In this document: piece after piece, positions 44,103-53,557 of the stretch
Layout: each line of letters opens with the position of its first letter
Numbering within the stretch: position 1 is the stretch's first letter
NCBI GenBank assembly: GCA_013214705.1
Contig: JABSRZ010000003.1
Coordinates: 890,055 to 954,054 of the forward strand
Origin: Hyphomicrobiales bacterium
GTDB lineage: Bacteria > Pseudomonadota > Alphaproteobacteria > Rhizobiales > OSC116
Direction of reading: 5' to 3'
Length of the DNA: 64,000 nucleotides
The notes under the pieces: generated by a model
The model's database searches: none
Seen by the model: the letters and a program-made list of their open reading frames with translations, nothing else
What the model was told of the DNA's origin: nothing
Translations under genes and position numbers: made by a program

Positions 44103-45647
44103 TTAGATATGTTCAATTCTGTATACATAGGCGTGTTGGTAAGGCATGTCAGTCGGCAATTGAATGTGCAGACCATCTTCGGTCAATTTCCATTTTAGCG
44201 GCCGATTTTCCTTACCCAGCAGGGTTACCGATTTCACTTCTTCTTGATAGAGAAGCGCCATGGTGCAAACAATGCTTTCATCGCCGGGTTGACCCATGCA
44301 GATGGCGTATAAATTCCGGCCTTTGGTGGTAAAACGGAAGTCTACCGCAGTAAACCTTGGTTCATTTTCTTCGGCAAAATGGCCATTATTAACATTGACT
44401 GTTGGGCCTTCGCCGCTGGTTATCCACGGCACAGAGCCGTAAATAGCCTCGCCATTAATCTCTAGCCACGCGCCAAGCTCACGCATAGTTACTTGCGCAC
44501 GTTCAGGGATAGAGCCATCAGCCCGCGGGCCAACATTTAACAACATAACGCCGTGTTTGCTAACCACATCGATTAAATTATGCACCAAACGCTCGCCTGA
44601 TTTAAAGCCCAGATGGGTGACATGCGACCAACCGGCAGCTTTGCCACTTGAGGTATCAACACTGGTATCGGTAACCCAAACATTGGGTGAAAGGCTGCTT
44701 AGATTGCCAACTTCCAAATCGAGTGTGCCTGCCCCTGGTGGCAAGTTGAAATTATTTGCTGGGCTTTCTTTATAAAGAATGTCGACATCACGGCCCCATT
44801 CCACGCCTTTATTGTAATAATAAGCGACAAATTCGCGGCGGTAAGAATCTTCAATCTTAGACAGGCAGAAATCAAACCACATCAAATCAGGTTGGTAATT
44901 ATCGGTAACTTCGATTAGCTTTTTAAGCCATCTATCTAAGAACCATTTGTTCGGGCGTTGATGTTGACCATGCCGATTGGCAAATGCCACACTGCGGGAG
45001 CGGTTGGCAGAATGTTCATTATCGGCTTTCAAGAACGGATTGGCCAGAATTTCGGCTTCTTTATGGCGCAGAATGTCATTTTCGCCTTCGCCATGCGGGC
45101 CGGTATAAAGATCGCGATATTCTGGGTTGCCACAGTCTAGGGTTTTATCCCAAGTTGGGAAGAAATACCACTGAAACGCATGATGGAAGGTGGTGACAAA
45201 TTTCATTTCATTGGCCCGTACAGAATCGCGGAGTTGACCAACAATGTCGCGTTTTGGCCCCATTTTGGCGGCATTCCACTTGCTGTTTACTTTGCTATCC
45301 CACATCGAGAAACCATCATGATGTTCGGCCACCGGGCCGGCAAATTTAGCGCCGGTATTCTTAAATAGCTCGACCCATTCATCGGCATCGAATTTTTCGG
45401 CGGTAAACATTGGAATGAAATCTTTATAACCAAATTTTTCTTGAGGGCCATAGGTGCGGCGATGATGATTGTAAGCGTCCGTGCCTTTTATATACATGTT
45501 ATGCGGATACCAAGAGCCATTTGTGCCATAGGCTGGTACAGAATAAGGCCCCCAATGGGTGTAGATGCCTAATTTTGCATCTTTAAGCCATTGAGGTGTC
45601 TGGTGGCGAGAAAGGGAATCCCACGTTGATTCGTATTGTTTAGACAT
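44103..45647 (-). CDS. Alpha-L-fucosidase, GH29, cytoplasmic
   Basis: This 514-residue enzyme has the GH29 N-terminal motif KLGIYTHWGPYSVPAY, AEHHDGFSMWDS at about 108-118, and the nucleophile D259 in LMWFDF. The C-terminal part has GVMLLNVGPRADGSIPE, typical of GH29, and a beta-sandwich tail. No signal peptide is present, so the substrate must be imported. It releases L-fucose from fucosylated oligosaccharides by retaining hydrolysis. It is the first gene of the minus-strand operon and faces the GntR-like operators. Confidence 0.95.
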   Translation of the reverse strand: MSKQYESTWDSLSRHQTPQWLKDAKLGIYTHWGPYSVPAYGTNGSWYPHNMYIKGTDAYNHHRRTYGPQEKFGYKDFIPMFTAEKFDADEWVELFKNTGAKFAGPVAEHHDGFSMWDSKVNSKWNAAKMGPKRDIVGQLRDSVRANEMKFVTTFHHAFQWYFFPTWDKTLDCGNPEYRDLYTGPHGEGENDILRHKEAEILANPFLKADNEHSANRSRSVAFANRHGQHQRPNKWFLDRWLKKLIEVTDNYQPDLMWFDFCLSKIEDSYRREFVAYYYNKGVEWGRDVDILYKESPANNFNLPPGAGTLDLEVGNLSSLSPNVWVTDTSVDTSSGKAAGWSHVTHLGFKSGERLVHNLIDVVSKHGVMLLNVGPRADGSIPERAQVTMRELGAWLEINGEAIYGSVPWITSGEGPTVNVNNGHFAEENEPRFTAVDFRFTTKGRNLYAICMGQPGDESIVCTMALLYQEEVKSVTLLGKENRPLKWKLTEDGLHIQLPTDMPYQHAYVYRIEHI

Positions 45648-45727
45648 TAGACACTAGCTTCACAAGAGTATTGAATTTTAAATTGCGGTTTTTATCGCGC
45701 AGTAAATTAAGGTTATACCGTTTCCAT

Positions 45728-45739
45728 CTTGTATACAAG
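45728..45739. promoter_or_regulatory. Palindromic GntR-type operator 1
   Basis: CTTGTATACAAG, a perfect 12-bp palindrome about 80 bp upstream of the fucosidase start. GntR/FadR-subfamily regulators bind sites of this type. Confidence 0.7.
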
Positions 45740-45957
45740 TATTCATTAATAATATACCCTAAATTTGCCCGCCACCGAGATTTGACGGCAATAAAAATGT
45801 TAAAAAACCATCTCGGCGGCGACTTTGGCTAGGCATAGTAAAACATCTAGTGGCGAATTTTTAACCTATTTTTTGGCATTGACTAGTTATTTGCATATAC
45901 GACAGCAAAATATATTTTTATATTAATTACTAAATTACTTTTTTTCCCGTTGTTTAA

Positions 45958-45969
45958 CTTGTATACATG
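45958..45969. promoter_or_regulatory. Palindromic GntR-type operator 2
   Basis: CTTGTATACATG, differing from operator 1 at one base, about 57 bp upstream of the amidohydrolase start. The two sites could repress both divergent units. Confidence 0.7.
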
Positions 45970-46025
45970 AATTTAAGCCGATCAGCTAAAAATTAACGGA
46001 CCCAGATGCGGGGATATCCACAATC

Positions 46026-46895
46026 ATGATTAATATTATCGATTCCCATATCCACTTTTGGGCCAAAGGGTCTGCACAAACCGCTTGGATGGATTTAGAA
46101 CCATATGCCAGCGACCCGCAATATAACTTATTGAGACATGATTTTCTGAGCCAAGACCTTGACTTAATTTTGAATAAATTGGGCATTGCGCAGGCCATCA
46201 TTGTCGAAGCAATTGATGATGACATTGAAAATATAGCCATGTTGGCGGCCGCAGATGACAACCCGCGGATAGCCGCAATTGTCGGCTGGTTGCCATTGCT
46301 TGACCGGCAAAAATTAACCGAAAAACTGGCGCATTATGCAAAATTTCCAAAATTTAGAGCGATCAGGCACCTGATAAATACCGAGCCAGATGCTGATTGG
46401 ATACTTAACCCAATTGTGATTGAAAACCTACGCTTGGCGGCTGAAATTGGCTTAGCCTCTGATTATATTGGCTTAACCCATGAGCATTTAAAAAATCTGC
46501 CAAAACTCGCGAGCCAGTTGCCCGGGTTAACCATCATACTTGACCATCTTAACTCGCCACCTATCGCCAGCGGTGACCTTGAGCAATGGTCAAAAAACTT
46601 AGCCGCTGCGGCCGCGTGCCCTAATGTTTATGCCAAAATATCTGGGTTGGATAATGCAGCCGATTGGGACAATTGGAAATTTGAAGACCTTGCCACCCCA
46701 CTAGAGCATGAATTTGACTGTTTCGGATCGGCGCGTTTAATGTATGGCAGCAATTGGCCGGTTACAAATTTATCTGGAGGCTATGAAAAATACTGGTCGG
46801 CGATAAATCAATGGTTGGATGGGCATGACGCCATTGACCGCACCAATATTTTGCAGACAACCGCACAAAAGGCATATAAGTTGTACAATCACTAA
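46026..46895 (+). CDS. Amidohydrolase, L-fuconolactonase-like
   Basis: This 289-residue enzyme of the amidohydrolase-2 (COG3618) group has the metal motif D6-S-H8-I-H10-F-W, the HLNSPPIASG strand for a further ligand region, and the terminal MYGSNWPV. Many lactonase relatives have GSDWPV, so Asn here replaces the usual Asp; whether this alters metal binding is unclear. The group hydrolyses sugar-acid lactones, and here L-fuconolactone to fuconate is the likely step. It starts a unit with gntR. Confidence 0.85.
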   Translation: MINIIDSHIHFWAKGSAQTAWMDLEPYASDPQYNLLRHDFLSQDLDLILNKLGIAQAIIVEAIDDDIENIAMLAAADDNPRIAAIVGWLPLLDRQKLTEKLAHYAKFPKFRAIRHLINTEPDADWILNPIVIENLRLAAEIGLASDYIGLTHEHLKNLPKLASQLPGLTIILDHLNSPPIASGDLEQWSKNLAAAAACPNVYAKISGLDNAADWDNWKFEDLATPLEHEFDCFGSARLMYGSNWPVTNLSGGYEKYWSAINQWLDGHDAIDRTNILQTTAQKAYKLYNH

Positions 46896-46918
46896 CCAAA
46901 CAATGGTATTTAAACATA

Positions 46919-47629
46919 ATGAATGAACTCCCACATCACGTAACCAGACAACGCTCGTTTAAGCACCGAAGTGTCGAAGTTTACGAGCAGGTGCGCGCTG
47001 ATATTATTTCTATGCGGTTAGAACCCGGTGCAACTTTGAGTGAATCGATGATTTGCCGCATGACCGGTGCGTCCAGAACCCCAGTGCGGGAAGCCATTAT
47101 TCGGCTTGAACGTGAAAATTTGTTAATCGTGAAGCCCCAACAAGGCACATTTGTGGCGCCAATTTATTTGGAGCAAGTTATTGAAGGCCATTTTATCAGG
47201 GAATCGCTTGAAATTTCGGCGATGAAAAAAGCCGCCAAAAATTGGCAGCCCGAACACACTTTGCAAGCCCGCCACTTTTTACAGCAACAAATTGAAGCGC
47301 TCGAGAAGCAAGATTTTAAACAATGTTTTTATTGGGATACCCAGTTTCACAACCTGCTGTTTAGCGTTGCCGAACTGGCTGGTGTGGCTTATTTTGTGCA
47401 GCAATCGCAAGTTCATCTGGACCGGGTACGAAATTTAACTGCGCCGCATGAAGGCCATATGCAAAAAGTTATTCTCGAACATAAAGACATCATCGACGCG
47501 TTGGAAGAAAATGATTCGTCAAAAGCCGTCAAAGCTTTAAAGTTTCACCTCAATACGGTGCATAAAACCCTAAAGCGTCTTATGCGTGAAAATAAGAACT
47601 TTTTCTACCAGTCAACAGATATTAGCTAA
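46919..47629 (+). CDS. GntR-family regulator (FCD domain)
   Basis: This 236-residue regulator has a winged HTH at about residues 17-80 (MICRMTGASRTPVREAIIRLE) and an FCD helical effector domain with FIRESLEISAMKKA, FHNLLFSVAEL and HKDIIDALEENDSSKAVKAL. It probably binds the CTTGTATACAAG-type sites in the divergent region and responds to a sugar-acid intermediate. It starts 23 bases after the amidohydrolase gene. Confidence 0.92.
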   Translation: MNELPHHVTRQRSFKHRSVEVYEQVRADIISMRLEPGATLSESMICRMTGASRTPVREAIIRLERENLLIVKPQQGTFVAPIYLEQVIEGHFIRESLEISAMKKAAKNWQPEHTLQARHFLQQQIEALEKQDFKQCFYWDTQFHNLLFSVAELAGVAYFVQQSQVHLDRVRNLTAPHEGHMQKVILEHKDIIDALEENDSSKAVKALKFHLNTVHKTLKRLMRENKNFFYQSTDIS

Positions 47630-48248
47630 CTTAAAACCTAAAACTATTTTGGCTTTAATGCGATGATAATTTGAATAAAACCAAGTGATGTTGCTGGCAG
47701 TAACAACCAAATAATCTTGTCGATATTCCATTTAATTGAATTTTTAGTCAAAAATTTGGCCTAAAAATGCTCGTCAATGTGCTGGTGATTTTGAATTTTT
47801 AACGGTTTTTACAATTGCGCAACGTCACAAATTATATTTCTTCATCGCCATCTTTCGAATTATATTTTAGCCAAAAAACCCATGCTTTAATCCAGCTCGC
47901 TAGACTGTAAATATTTGTAGATATTTGCTAAATAGTAATTCAAGCCGTTGATTAATAATTGACACCTCAAACCTTCATTTAAAATATGAAACTTTTGATA
48001 TGCAATTTTATTGCATTGTATCAGCATGTTAATAGTTTCAGTTTATTTATATGAATTGTTGCCAATGGCCAGAAGCTAGGCCTTATAAAGTTTCGAGCTA
48101 AATCACTTACAAGATAAATTTAGATAATCTCGGCGGCAAATGTCAGCTGATCAAATGATCAAAATAACCCAGAAACTGAACCATGAAATTTCAAAATTTG
48201 AGCCGTTTTGGAATTGTTATCCCGGATAATTGCGATGACAATTGACAG
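47630..48248. other. AT-rich intergenic region upstream of the ABC transporter
   Basis: A 619-base gap without a well-supported gene. A 35-codon minus-strand frame at 47644-47751 (TTG start, one membrane-like segment) is present but weak. The 3' part should contain the transporter promoter. Confidence 0.5.
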
Positions 48249-50271
48249 TTGAACCGAAATTTAAAGATTCTTGGATTTATTGCTGCTGTGGCAATGCTTT
48301 CAGGCGTCGCCACCGCAAAGGATGGTGGATTAGCTGTAGAGGGGGCCTTATGTTGACTATTTATACGTCACAGAACAAGCCTACGCAGCATCCACAGGTA
48401 ACATAATAAGTGGACATAGTGAATCGCCAACCTTAACTGCATTGGTTGCAAGTGGTGATCTGCCCGACCTTGAAAGTAGATTGCCAACTGATGTTTCAGT
48501 TGTCCGTCCTTCACAATTTATTGGTGAATACTCAGCCACCCCATTGAAGTTGTTGGGCACTAATGGCGGGGCAGGCATTGAGTCTCAATTCACTGAATCA
48601 ATGAATCAAGGCCTGTTTACTACAGATCCTGGTTATTCAAAATTTGTAGCTAACGTTGCCAAAGGCTGGGATCTTGCAGAAGATGGCAAAAGCCTCACTA
48701 TTTATTTCCGTGAAGGCATGAAGTGGTCAGATGGTGATGATTTCACCGCTAATGACATTGTTTTCTGGCATAAAGAAGTTTTACAAAATGAAGATCTAGG
48801 TTTTCCAGTTCCTGAACGTTATTCACCCGGTGGTGAATTGATGGGGTTGGAAAAAATAGATGATTACACAGTGAAATTCACTTTCTCTATTCCATATTTC
48901 CGTTCTATCGAAGTGTTTGCGCGAGATGAAGACATTCTCATCGCACCTGAACATTTTATAAAACGTTATATGCCTAGCTATAGTGATGGTGCAGAAGCCC
49001 TTGCAAAAAGCGAAGGTTATGGTAGCTGGCAATTGGCGGTACAAGCGCATGCCAACACCACTGCTCAAATGGGTTTCACCAAAGATCCGCTACTGCCCAC
49101 GCTTAACCCTTGGGTTCTAGAAGACATTTCATCGACCTCTTCACTTTGGGTGCGTAACCCATTTTATTGGCGTGTAGATACTTCAGGCAATCAACTTCCC
49201 TATGCCGATTCTCTGCTGATTCAACTAACCGATAAACGTGAAACTACGGGTCCGATTAAAACTTTAGCTGGTGAACTTGATTTCACCGATTATACAGGTT
49301 TGGCTCTCACAGATTATCCGGTTTTAAAAGCCGGCGAAGCTAAAGGCGGGTACACAGTTAGTCTCTGGCCTCGTGCTGATCAATCCCATGCTATGGGTTT
49401 TGCTCTCAACTATACCCACTCTGATCCATACACAAATAAGATATTCAATGACGTCAAATTTAGACAAGCCCTATCCCTTGGGCTTGACCGTGATGAGATA
49501 TCTGAAAACGTCTTTTTTGGTCTAGTTGAACCATATACAGCCCCAATGTCACCATTGTGGAGTGGATATGAAGACTGGATGGGTACTTATTTTGCTGAGC
49601 ATGATGTCGAACGTGCCAACAAATTATTGGATGAGATGGGTATAGCTTGGGATGCAAACAACACTTGGCGCATTCGTCCTGATGGTGAACGGATCATCAT
49701 TACCGGAACATGGGCCACTGAATGGTTGCCTTATTCTCAGGATGTATTTGATCTGATGTCTCTACAATGGAAAGATATTGGTATTGATTTCCAATCTAAA
49801 TTTGTAGAAGAAGCTGCGTTGCAAACATTGTTTGTCGCTAACCAAACAGATGTTGGTCTTTCTAATTCTGATGGTGGATCTGAGTTTCTTGCCCGCGGTG
49901 ATTACCCTATCCGCTTGATGCCACCTTGGCATTGGGGTGATGCTGATTGCTGTGCTATGGCTGCCTACGAATGGCGTACATGGTTAGATTCTGACGGCGA
50001 CACCGGCATTGAACCACCTGCAGATGTGAAACGGATTTATGAACTTGTAACCCTATGGCAAAATGAGCCATATGGCACAGAAGATTACGTTGCTTATATC
50101 AACGAAATTTTGAACATCAATGTCAAAAATCTATATTATGTCGGCACGGTTAGTTCGCCACCAGCAGTATACGCGGTTAGCAACAACCTAATGAATGCAC
50201 CGCGTGAAGGTGTGTTTGGGCCTTGGGGTGAAGTTCCCTACATGCTCGACACTTGGTATGTAAAAGAGTAA
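48249..50271 (+). pseudogene. ABC transporter substrate-binding protein (SBP_bac_5), apparent frameshift
   Basis: A Dpp/Opp-type solute-binding protein of about 670 residues. A signal peptide starting at a TTG (48249: MNRNLKILGF, AVAMLSGVATA) is in one frame and stops at 48354-48356. The mature protein runs in another frame, open from 48340 with a stop just before it and no ATG or GTG near its start (first TTG is 48442). The two frames meet at a GGGGG run (48341-48345); removing one G joins VEG to PYVDYLYVTE in a single frame. The mature part has DLPDLESRLP, the SBP_5 domain and a C-terminal WYVKE. Either decay, sequencing error or recoding. Confidence 0.8.
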
Positions 50272-50368
50272 AATACTCAACAAGAAGTTAATTCTGGCCC
50301 AAGTTCAGGCTTGGGTCAGAATTTTATTTTTAAAATATAGCTGCAAATCAACCGGGTAGTATAACCAA

Positions 50369-51361
50369 ATGTATACCTATATAATTCACCGCATCTTATT
50401 TATGATCGTCACTGTAATTATACTCAGCATTCTTACATTTATGATTATTCAGCTTCCCGCTGGCGATTTTGTGACCCATCTTGCCGCCCAATTTGCCAGA
50501 AGCGGACAAAGTTTTGACCAAGCACAACTTGATATTATTCGTGAACAATTTGGCCTAAACGGCACATTGGTTGAACAATATCTAGCCTGGGCTGGCAATG
50601 TATTGCAAGGCGATCTGGGTTGGTCTTTTCAATTCACCAGGCCGGTTTCTGAAGTTATCGGCGAACGCATCGGCCTGACGGTGGTTATCTCACTCTCGAC
50701 TTTATTATTCACTTATTTGCTGGCCATTCCGATTGGCGTATATTCGGCCACTCATCAATATTCGATCGGCGATAACATCGTGATGTTTATTGGTTTTATC
50801 GGGCTGGCCATACCCAGCTTTTTACTGGCCTTAATTTTAATGTTTGTATTTCTGAATGCCGGTTTTTCTGTCGGTGGATTGTTTTCGCCAGAATATCTAC
50901 GTGCCGAATGGGGCCCGGGAAAAATCTGGGATTTGATGAAACATCTACCGCTGCCAATCATCATTATTGGTACCGCCGGAACCGCCGGGTTGATCAGGGT
51001 TATGCGGGCGTCATTGTTAGATGAGATTGGCAAACAATATGTCATCACCGCCCGGGCTAAGGGCGTTCATGAAACCAAATTGTTATATAAATATCCGGTG
51101 CGGGTGGCTTTAAACCCGATAGCCAGCACCATTGGTTGGGAATTACCAGCGATTGTTTCGGGCGGTATTATTGTCGAACTTGTACTTAATTTGCCGACCA
51201 CAGGCCCGATGTTATTCAACGCGTTGATGAATCAGGATTTGTTTTTAGCCTCTAGCAGCTTGCTGTTTTTAAATATGCTGACGGTTATCGGTACATTTTT
51301 GTCCGATATATTGTTGGTGACAATTGATCCGCGCATCCGCTTTACAGAACAAGAAGGTTAG
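50369..51361 (+). CDS. Oligopeptide/oligosaccharide ABC transporter permease (DppB/OppB type)
   Basis: This 330-residue inner-membrane permease has the typical first span MYTYIIHRILFMIVTVIILS, six spans and an EAA-type loop YVITARAKGVHETKLLYKYP. It pairs with the second permease that follows after three bases. In Alphaproteobacteria such systems take up peptides or oligosaccharides; the surrounding glycosidases favour the latter. Confidence 0.93.
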   Translation: MYTYIIHRILFMIVTVIILSILTFMIIQLPAGDFVTHLAAQFARSGQSFDQAQLDIIREQFGLNGTLVEQYLAWAGNVLQGDLGWSFQFTRPVSEVIGERIGLTVVISLSTLLFTYLLAIPIGVYSATHQYSIGDNIVMFIGFIGLAIPSFLLALILMFVFLNAGFSVGGLFSPEYLRAEWGPGKIWDLMKHLPLPIIIIGTAGTAGLIRVMRASLLDEIGKQYVITARAKGVHETKLLYKYPVRVALNPIASTIGWELPAIVSGGIIVELVLNLPTTGPMLFNALMNQDLFLASSSLLFLNMLTVIGTFLSDILLVTIDPRIRFTEQEG

Positions 51362-51364
51362 CCA

Positions 51365-52498
51365 GTGTCAGATACCGTTGAATTAAACGCTCCAAAAACC
51401 GAGTTGAGTGCCAAAGAAAAATATTATCTGGCAACGCCGATGCAATTGATGTGGCAGAAATTTAAACGCCATAAGCTGGCCATTGTTGGTAGCGTCATTC
51501 TTATATTTTTATATACCACGGCCATTTTTGCTAATTTTTTAACCCCTTATTCTAAGTCTGAGCGATTCTCAAAATACGCTTATACCCAGCCCAGCGCAAT
51601 TCATATGATAGCTGAAGATGGCAGCCTTCATCGTCCGTTTGTTTATGGCGTAACATCCAGAAGAGACCCGGAGACGCTGTTGAAAATATACACCGAAGAT
51701 ACAAGTGTCATCTACCCTATCCGATTTTTTGTGCGCGGATCTAAATATGACTTTCTAGGTTTTATACCGTCTGACTTGCATTTATTTGGAGTGGATAGTC
51801 CGGCACAAATATTTATATTCGGCACCGATAGCATTGGTCGAGACCTATTCACCCGCACTTTTCATGGCGCGCAATTGTCGCTGACCATCGGGTTGATTGG
51901 GGTTAGTTTGTCGTTTTTAATCGGCATAACTTTGGGCGGTATATCAGGCTATTTTGGCGGCATTGTCGATACATTGATCCAACGCTTTATCGAAATTCTG
52001 ATTGCCATACCAACCATACCGTTATGGATTGCGCTCAGCACCGCTTTGCCGCGCACGTGGAGTGTGACGCAAATATATTTTAGCATTGTGATTATATTAT
52101 CGCTGGTCGGTTGGGTTGGTTTGGCCCGGGTTGTGCGGGGTAAATTTCTTGAATTGCGAGAATTAGATTATGTATTGGCGGCGCGGGTGTCGGGGGTGAG
52201 TGAATTCACCATTATCCGCAAACATTTGCTGCCCAATTTTGCCAGTTATCTGATCGTTTATGTGACATTGGCCATCCCCGGAGTTATTTTGGGCGAAACC
52301 GCGCTTAGCTTTTTGGGCTTAGGGCTGCGCTCGCCAGCGGTAAGTTGGGGCGTGTTGCTAGAAAAATCGCAAAATATTCAAAGTGTGGCCATTTATTGGT
52401 GGTCTATTATTCCGGCGATATTTGTAATTTTAACCGTATTGGCATTTAACTTTGTCGGTGATGGGTTACGCGACGCGGCCGACCCTTATAAGAAATAA
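51365..52498 (+). CDS. ABC transporter permease (DppC/OppC type)
   Basis: This 377-residue permease has an N-terminal cytoplasmic extension, a first span at about residues 40-60, a long periplasmic loop (FFVRGSKYDFLGF) containing the FGTDSIGRDLFTRTFHGAQ motif, and the EAA loop YVLAARVSGVSEFTIIRKHL. The start is GTG. The insertion between the first span and the domain is longer than in peptide systems, as in the group linked to oligosaccharide uptake. The stop is directly followed by the ATPase start. Confidence 0.93.
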   Translation: MSDTVELNAPKTELSAKEKYYLATPMQLMWQKFKRHKLAIVGSVILIFLYTTAIFANFLTPYSKSERFSKYAYTQPSAIHMIAEDGSLHRPFVYGVTSRRDPETLLKIYTEDTSVIYPIRFFVRGSKYDFLGFIPSDLHLFGVDSPAQIFIFGTDSIGRDLFTRTFHGAQLSLTIGLIGVSLSFLIGITLGGISGYFGGIVDTLIQRFIEILIAIPTIPLWIALSTALPRTWSVTQIYFSIVIILSLVGWVGLARVVRGKFLELRELDYVLAARVSGVSEFTIIRKHLLPNFASYLIVYVTLAIPGVILGETALSFLGLGLRSPAVSWGVLLEKSQNIQSVAIYWWSIIPAIFVILTVLAFNFVGDGLRDAADPYKK

Positions 52499-53554
52499 AT
52501 GTTGATGGATACAATTATGAACTCAGAAATAAATACCGCAGACAGCCAAGATATCTTGCTAGAAGTGAAAGGCCTGAAAACCCATTTCTTGCTTAGCGAA
52601 GGTGTTTTGAAAGCGGTAGATGGGGTTGATTTTACCATCAGCAAGGGCGAGTCGCTTGGCCTTATTGGCGAAAGCGGCAGCGGCAAAAGTGTAACTGCCA
52701 TGTCGTTGTTGAGTTTAATTTCATCGCCGGGCGAAATTGTCGGTGGGTCTATAAACCTGCATTATGACGATGAAAAAATTGACATAACCAGCTTGAACCC
52801 GTCTGGCAAAGACATTCGAAAAATTCGCGGCAATGACTTGGCGATGATTTTCCAAGAGCCGATGACCTCACTTTCGCCGGTTCATACCATTGGCGCACAG
52901 TTGGAAGAAGCTATTTTTCTGCACCGCACCAAGAATAAAAGCGAAGCCAGAGTCATTGCCATTGATATGCTGCGCTGTGCGGGCATCGCCAACCCTGAAC
53001 AGCGTTTTAACGCCTATCCGCATCAGCTTTCTGGCGGCATGAGGCAGCGGGCGATGATTGCCATTGCGTTAAGCTGTCAGCCCAAAATTCTGATTGCCGA
53101 TGAACCAACGACCGCTTTAGATGTGACCATTCAAGCCCAAATTTTAGACTTGATTAAGGACCTGCAGGCCCAATTTAATATGGCTGTGCTGTATATCACC
53201 CACGATTTGGGGGTAATTGCCGAGGTCTGTGACAATGTGGCGGTGATGTATTTGGGCAAAATTGTAGAATATGGCGCGGTGCGGGAAATATTCAAAAACC
53301 CCAAACATCCTTACACAATAAGCTTATTAAAATCTCGTCCTCGGATGACCAAAAGAGGCACCGAACGATTGGCATCTATTGAAGGCAGTATCCCCATCCC
53401 CATTGACTTGCCGTTCCAATGCCGGTTTGCTGACAGATGTTCTGAGGTTATGTTAGGCCGTTGCGATATAGCCGAACCAGAAATGAGCCAAGCCGGAAAC
53501 AAGCCCGGAAACAACCATTGGGTTCGTTGTTTTTTAAACGAAAAGTTGGACTAA
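52499..53554 (+). CDS. ABC transporter ATP-binding protein (OppD/DppD type)
   Basis: This 351-residue ATPase has Walker A GESGSGKS, Q-loop IFQEPMTSLSP, signature LSGGMRQR, Walker B ILIADEPTTALD and the C-terminal oligopeptide_C motif with RCSEVMLGRCDI. It dimerises with the next ATPase to power the two permeases. The start is immediately after the previous stop, and an internal ATG at 52517 is an alternative. Confidence 0.94.
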   Translation: MLMDTIMNSEINTADSQDILLEVKGLKTHFLLSEGVLKAVDGVDFTISKGESLGLIGESGSGKSVTAMSLLSLISSPGEIVGGSINLHYDDEKIDITSLNPSGKDIRKIRGNDLAMIFQEPMTSLSPVHTIGAQLEEAIFLHRTKNKSEARVIAIDMLRCAGIANPEQRFNAYPHQLSGGMRQRAMIAIALSCQPKILIADEPTTALDVTIQAQILDLIKDLQAQFNMAVLYITHDLGVIAEVCDNVAVMYLGKIVEYGAVREIFKNPKHPYTISLLKSRPRMTKRGTERLASIEGSIPIPIDLPFQCRFADRCSEVMLGRCDIAEPEMSQAGNKPGNNHWVRCFLNEKLD

Positions 53555-53557
53555 CCC

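Larger units (their letters stand above)
45648..46025. other. Divergent regulatory region of the fucose locus
   Basis: A 378-base AT-rich intergenic region between the fucosidase operon and the amidohydrolase-gntR unit. It contains the two palindromic operators listed separately and no gene. Confidence 0.8.

Noticed and set aside
47644..47751. 35-residue minus-strand frame with one membrane-like segment
   Set aside because: TTG start, no clear ribosome site and no family recognised; kept only as a note.
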